A stretch of DNA of 34,874 nucleotides from Candidatus Hydrogenedentota bacterium (GTDB taxonomy: Bacteria > Hydrogenedentota > Hydrogenedentia > Hydrogenedentales > CAITNO01). Positions 32,542 to 34,874 of the stretch are shown piece by piece. The stretch lies in NCBI GenBank assembly GCA_029776995.1, contig JAKOTZ010000010.1:1-34874 (forward strand). The letters are read 5' to 3'. Each line of letters opens with the position of its first letter. Position 1 is the first letter of the stretch. Under the pieces are notes generated by a model. That model searched no databases. It saw only the letters and a list, made by a program, of their open reading frames with translations, and was not told where the DNA came from. The translations under genes were made by a program, and so were the position numbers.

Positions 32542-34038
32542 TCAGGCGTGATATGGAGCTTCCAGGCTCCAGCCGTTCAGGTAGGGCCGGTAACCGAAGT
32601 TGTTGGCCCGCTTGACGGCCTCCGCGTCTCCGCCCGTAAAGCGCTGGGTTTCCGCATTCCACTCCAGCGTGCAACCGCCGTGCGTGGGCGCTTCGTCCGG
32701 CAGACTGGTGCCGTCAAAGGGCGCTCCGGAGGCGAAGTGCGCTCCGGCCACGTAGGCGCAGGTGCCGATGTGGCAGATCCGCGTCGTGTTAAACAGCACG
32801 TCAATGGAGGAGGCGGGCTGGGCCAGTCCCCGGATGCTGTCCGCGAAATTCTGCCAGTGCGGCTTATTCAGCGCCTGTTCCGCATCCGGAACCTCCGGAT
32901 CGATATGGGCCGGCTCAGTTTTCGCCGTTTCCGACTGGTTCTGGGGTGAAGCGTACACGTCCAGCCCCATCCGGCTGACGCGGATAATCCCCCGCTCGCC
33001 GTAAAACACGATGCCGTGGTCCGGCTGGTTGCCGTCGAAGGTGAGGGGGTTCCATACCCGGTTGGTGAAGGACAAAATGAAATCGTCAAACCGGTACAGC
33101 ACTTCCAGCGTGTCGGGTGTAGTGCGGCTGTCCTGCATGAGGTATTTACCGCCCATGGCCGTAACGCTTTTCGGCTGCAAGGTATCTCCCATGGCCATCA
33201 TGGCGATGTCCATGAGGTGGGCGCCCCAGTCCGTGATTTTTCCGCCGGAATAGTCCAGGTACCAGCGGAAGTTGTAAACCCAGCGGTTCGTGTTGAAGGG
33301 TTTATGTTCCACCCAGCCCTGGTGAAATTCCCAGTCCAGGCCCTTTTCAATGTATTTCGACGCGTCCGTATCGCCGGGCCCGATGCCCGTGATGGGCGTA
33401 TTATCCAGGGAGAAGGTTTCGATTCGGGCCACCTTGCCGATGGCGCCGCTTTTGACCATTTCCACGGCCTGCTGGAAATGTTTTCCGCTGCGCTGCATGG
33501 TGCCGCCCTGGAAGACCACGCCTTTTTCCTTGACTTTTTTGAGCATGGCGTGGGCCTCAGCCAGGGTGGTGCACAGCGGTTTTTCGCAGTAGATCGCCTT
33601 GCCGGCGTCAGCGGCATATAGGACCGGCAGGCAGTGCCAGTGGTCCGGAGTCGCGATGACCACCGCGTCGATGTCCGGATTGTCAATGACCTCTCTGAAA
33701 TCTTTGACGATTTTGGCGCCTTCCAGGCGGCTGCCGAACATTTTCATGACCCGCTGTTCCACGTGGGGTGTACGCAGATCGCACAGCATGATCGGTGCGA
33801 AGCTGCCGTTCAAGATGGTGAATTTAAGATCCGCCGTTCCCATGCCGCCCAGGCCGATGTGTCCGGTCCGGATTTTTTCGTTCGCGCCAAGCACTGCCCC
33901 GGTAAAGAATGTTTTCGCGAACGGTTCAGCCGAAGCCGTTTTAACCGTGGCGGCAACGGCGCCTGTGGCCGCGCCGGCCAGCGCTGCCCGCCTGATAAAT
34001 TCACGACGTGTCTGTTTTTCCTGCTGTTTCGGATCCAT
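32542..34038 (-). CDS. Tat-exported Gfo/Idh/MocA family oxidoreductase
   Basis: The 498-residue protein starts with a twin-arginine signal (T-R-R-E-F-I-R-R-A then an Ala/Gly-rich hydrophobic stretch), so it should be exported folded with its cofactor. The NAD(P)-binding motif is G-L-G-G-M-G (about 62-67). The family motif C-E-K-P-L and upstream A-T-P-D-H-W-H are present, and the C-terminal substrate domain has D-W-G-A-H-L-M-D-I-A. Members oxidise or reduce sugars and inositols; Tat-exported ones are abundant in Planctomycetes-like bacteria, often linked to polysaccharide breakdown. The substrate is unknown. GAGGAGAG supports the ATG. It is monocistronic, with its own promoter, a candidate operator and a terminator. 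Confidence 0.93.
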   Translation of the reverse strand: MDPKQQEKQTRREFIRRAALAGAATGAVAATVKTASAEPFAKTFFTGAVLGANEKIRTGHIGLGGMGTADLKFTILNGSFAPIMLCDLRTPHVEQRVMKMFGSRLEGAKIVKDFREVIDNPDIDAVVIATPDHWHCLPVLYAADAGKAIYCEKPLCTTLAEAHAMLKKVKEKGVVFQGGTMQRSGKHFQQAVEMVKSGAIGKVARIETFSLDNTPITGIGPGDTDASKYIEKGLDWEFHQGWVEHKPFNTNRWVYNFRWYLDYSGGKITDWGAHLMDIAMMAMGDTLQPKSVTAMGGKYLMQDSRTTPDTLEVLYRFDDFILSFTNRVWNPLTFDGNQPDHGIVFYGERGIIRVSRMGLDVYASPQNQSETAKTEPAHIDPEVPDAEQALNKPHWQNFADSIRGLAQPASSIDVLFNTTRICHIGTCAYVAGAHFASGAPFDGTSLPDEAPTHGGCTLEWNAETQRFTGGDAEAVKRANNFGYRPYLNGWSLEAPYHA

Positions 34039-34101
34039 CTAAAACTCTCCTCTCCCGCTGGGGGTTGCCTGTAATAGGTTGCGGGGCCTTTTGTTGGACC
34101 C

Positions 34102-34127
34102 CTGGTGAAATGAGAACGTTTCACCAG
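34102..34127. promoter_or_regulatory. Operator-like inverted repeat at the Gfo/Idh/MocA promoter
   Basis: CTGGTGAAA (34102-34110) and TTTCACCAG (34119-34127) are perfect 9-base arms around 8 bases. The repeat begins inside the -10 box of the minus-strand promoter and covers the predicted transcript start, where a bound repressor would block initiation. An RNA hairpin role in the leader is the alternative. Confidence 0.55.
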
Positions 34128-34155
34128 TGTAACCGTATCAGGTATTTCCATTCAA
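34126..34155 (-). promoter_or_regulatory. Promoter of the Gfo/Idh/MocA gene
   Basis: On the minus strand TTGAAT (34155-34150), an 18-base spacer and TACACT (34131-34126) predict a start near 34119. The TACACT -10 is the same as at hrcA and the EF-hand gene. The -35 overlaps the last codons of the upstream ORF. Confidence 0.55.
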
Positions 34156-34601
34156 TGGTCCGAAATTTTAAATGATCCGGACCGGCGTATTTCGCGGCGG
34201 ATGCGCCGGTAGGTAAGTTCTCCCTGAACCCGGTCGCGCAGGGTTTTCCAGAGCCAGCGTATTGGATTCGCGTTCAGGGGGGTCAGTTTGACGTCGGGAG
34301 CGATAACCCAGCGGTTTGCCGATCCGCTCAGCAGGGCGAAAAGGCTTAACCGCGCCGAAGGAAACATCACCGCGAAATGGTCCGGGCGGTACTGTCGGAC
34401 CAGCAGCAGGGTCCGGACGGCATCGGACAGGCGCTGTGGAGGCGGCACGGCAACGTGGCGGTCGGCAAGCGCGCTGATCTCCCGGGGAAATCCAGCCGGA
34501 GCGAACAGGCACAGTTCCGCGTCCGGGAAAGTTTCCCGCAGAAGGCGTAAAGCCGCCCGTACGTGAGGACCCCTGCTGTATAAAAGAGCCGCACGCGACA
34601 T
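34152..34601 (-). CDS. Small GT-B/GT9-like protein, function unclear
   Basis: The 149-residue product resembles the N-terminal Rossmann half of family 9-type glycosyltransferases or related GT-B proteins. It has strand A-A-L-L-Y-S-R-G-P, L-R-E-T-F-P-D-A-E-L-C-L-F-A-P, V-A-V-P, then Y-R-P-D-H-F-A-V-M-F-P-S-A-R-L-S-L-F-A-L-L-S-G-S-A-N-R. It stops about where a full enzyme would begin its C-terminal domain, so it is either a stand-alone fragment, a remnant, or a different small family. GGAAAG 8 bases upstream favours the ATG at 34601; another in-frame ATG is at 34628. No neighbour explains it. The ORF looks real (codon use like its neighbours), but the function is a guess. Confidence 0.5.
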   Translation of the reverse strand: MSRAALLYSRGPHVRAALRLLRETFPDAELCLFAPAGFPREISALADRHVAVPPPQRLSDAVRTLLLVRQYRPDHFAVMFPSARLSLFALLSGSANRWVIAPDVKLTPLNANPIRWLWKTLRDRVQGELTYRRIRREIRRSGSFKISDH

Positions 34602-34628
34602 AGGCCGATCTTTCCGTTTCAGGGCCAT

Positions 34629-34874
34629 TAGCCGGCCTGAGTAGGCATATCATACTTGCGATTGGATCTTTAAAAGAAACTGCAGGCATATGTGCGGTTC
34701 TGGATTCCGAAAATATATTGAGCGTTTCGGCTGGAACCGGTTTTTTTGCCGAAAACACGGTATTCAGGCCAGGGGTATTCGTAATTTTTTCTTCCTGGGA
34801 ATATAGGCAGTTGCGGTTTGGTTTTTAAGGCAACACGTTGAAAATAGTGATAAAAGCAGACCGTAACTGAGGGA
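34629..34874. other. AT-richer right-edge intergenic stretch
   Basis: No gene is supported here. The stretch is visibly richer in A and T than the rest of the window. It holds a set of alternating repeats: CCGAAAA (34707-34713), TTTCGGC (34725-34731) and GCCGAAAA (34748-34755), so the middle copy can pair with either flank. A T7 run (34741-34747) follows the middle copy. A possible minus-strand -10 (TATGAT, 34652-34647) precedes the small glycosyltransferase-like gene. The last bases (ctgagggA) could be a ribosome binding site for a plus-strand gene beyond the edge. Confidence 0.4.

Overview
The window is a gene-dense, GC-rich chromosomal segment of a Gram-negative bacterium. TolC-type and LspA proteins, a Tat-exported Gfo/Idh/MocA oxidoreductase and several secreted proteins point that way. 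My best guess at lineage is the PVC / Candidatus Hydrogenedentota / Lentisphaerae neighbourhood. It rests on the paired 'D-x-N-x-x-W-x(4)-LSELLR-x-VQL-x-N ... TEDGF' C-terminus of the large EF-hand protein and on the RREFIRRA oxidoreductase. This is recall-based inference, not a computed placement. No mobile element, CRISPR array or rRNA is visible. One tRNA (CAT anticodon) is present.

Layout. 1-2.7 kb: start of a Ser/Thr protein kinase (minus, cut by the edge), a secreted phospholipase C/P1-nuclease-like protein, a hemolysin III membrane protein and tRNA-Met. 2.9-4.7 kb: rpoN (sigma-54) and a Dabb-domain protein. 4.7-8.6 kb: a tight minus-strand run ksgA - histidine kinase - stand-alone receiver - VOC protein - alpha/beta hydrolase. 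8.7-11.3 kb: a two-domain export protein joining a periplasmic ABC_sub_bind-like domain to a TolC-like channel; its promoter overlaps a TetR-style palindrome. 11.4-16.6 kb: a complete hrcA-grpE-dnaK-dnaJ heat-shock operon under a consensus-spaced promoter and a CIRCE operator. 16.6-19.5 kb: an iron-sulfur locus, with a minus-strand operon (DUF1858-like, A-type Fe-S carrier, YgfZ-TPR fusion) and a divergent Rieske ferredoxin. 19.5-21.6 kb: a glycosyltransferase overlapping an unrecognised helical protein. 21.7-28.4 kb: a housekeeping run ybaB-fmt-rsmB-PASTA protein-rpe-pfaD-lspA with mostly overlapping ends. 28.4-32.4 kb: two divergent secreted-protein genes, one a ~1,044-codon multi-EF-hand protein broken by a single in-frame amber codon. 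32.5-34.9 kb: the Tat oxidoreductase with its own operator-like inverted repeat, then a small glycosyltransferase-like ORF and an AT-rich right edge.

How genes fit together. The heat-shock operon is self-contained and should be autorepressed by HrcA. The Fe-S genes form a plausible assembly/repair module. The fmt-rsmB-PASTA-rpe order matches the place where PrkC-type kinases sit in Firmicutes, but here only the PASTA half remains. The most noteworthy items are the PBP-TolC fusion with its palindromic operator, the amber-interrupted EF-hand protein, the YgfZ-TPR fusion, the orphan PfaD enoyl reductase and the operator at the Gfo/Idh promoter.
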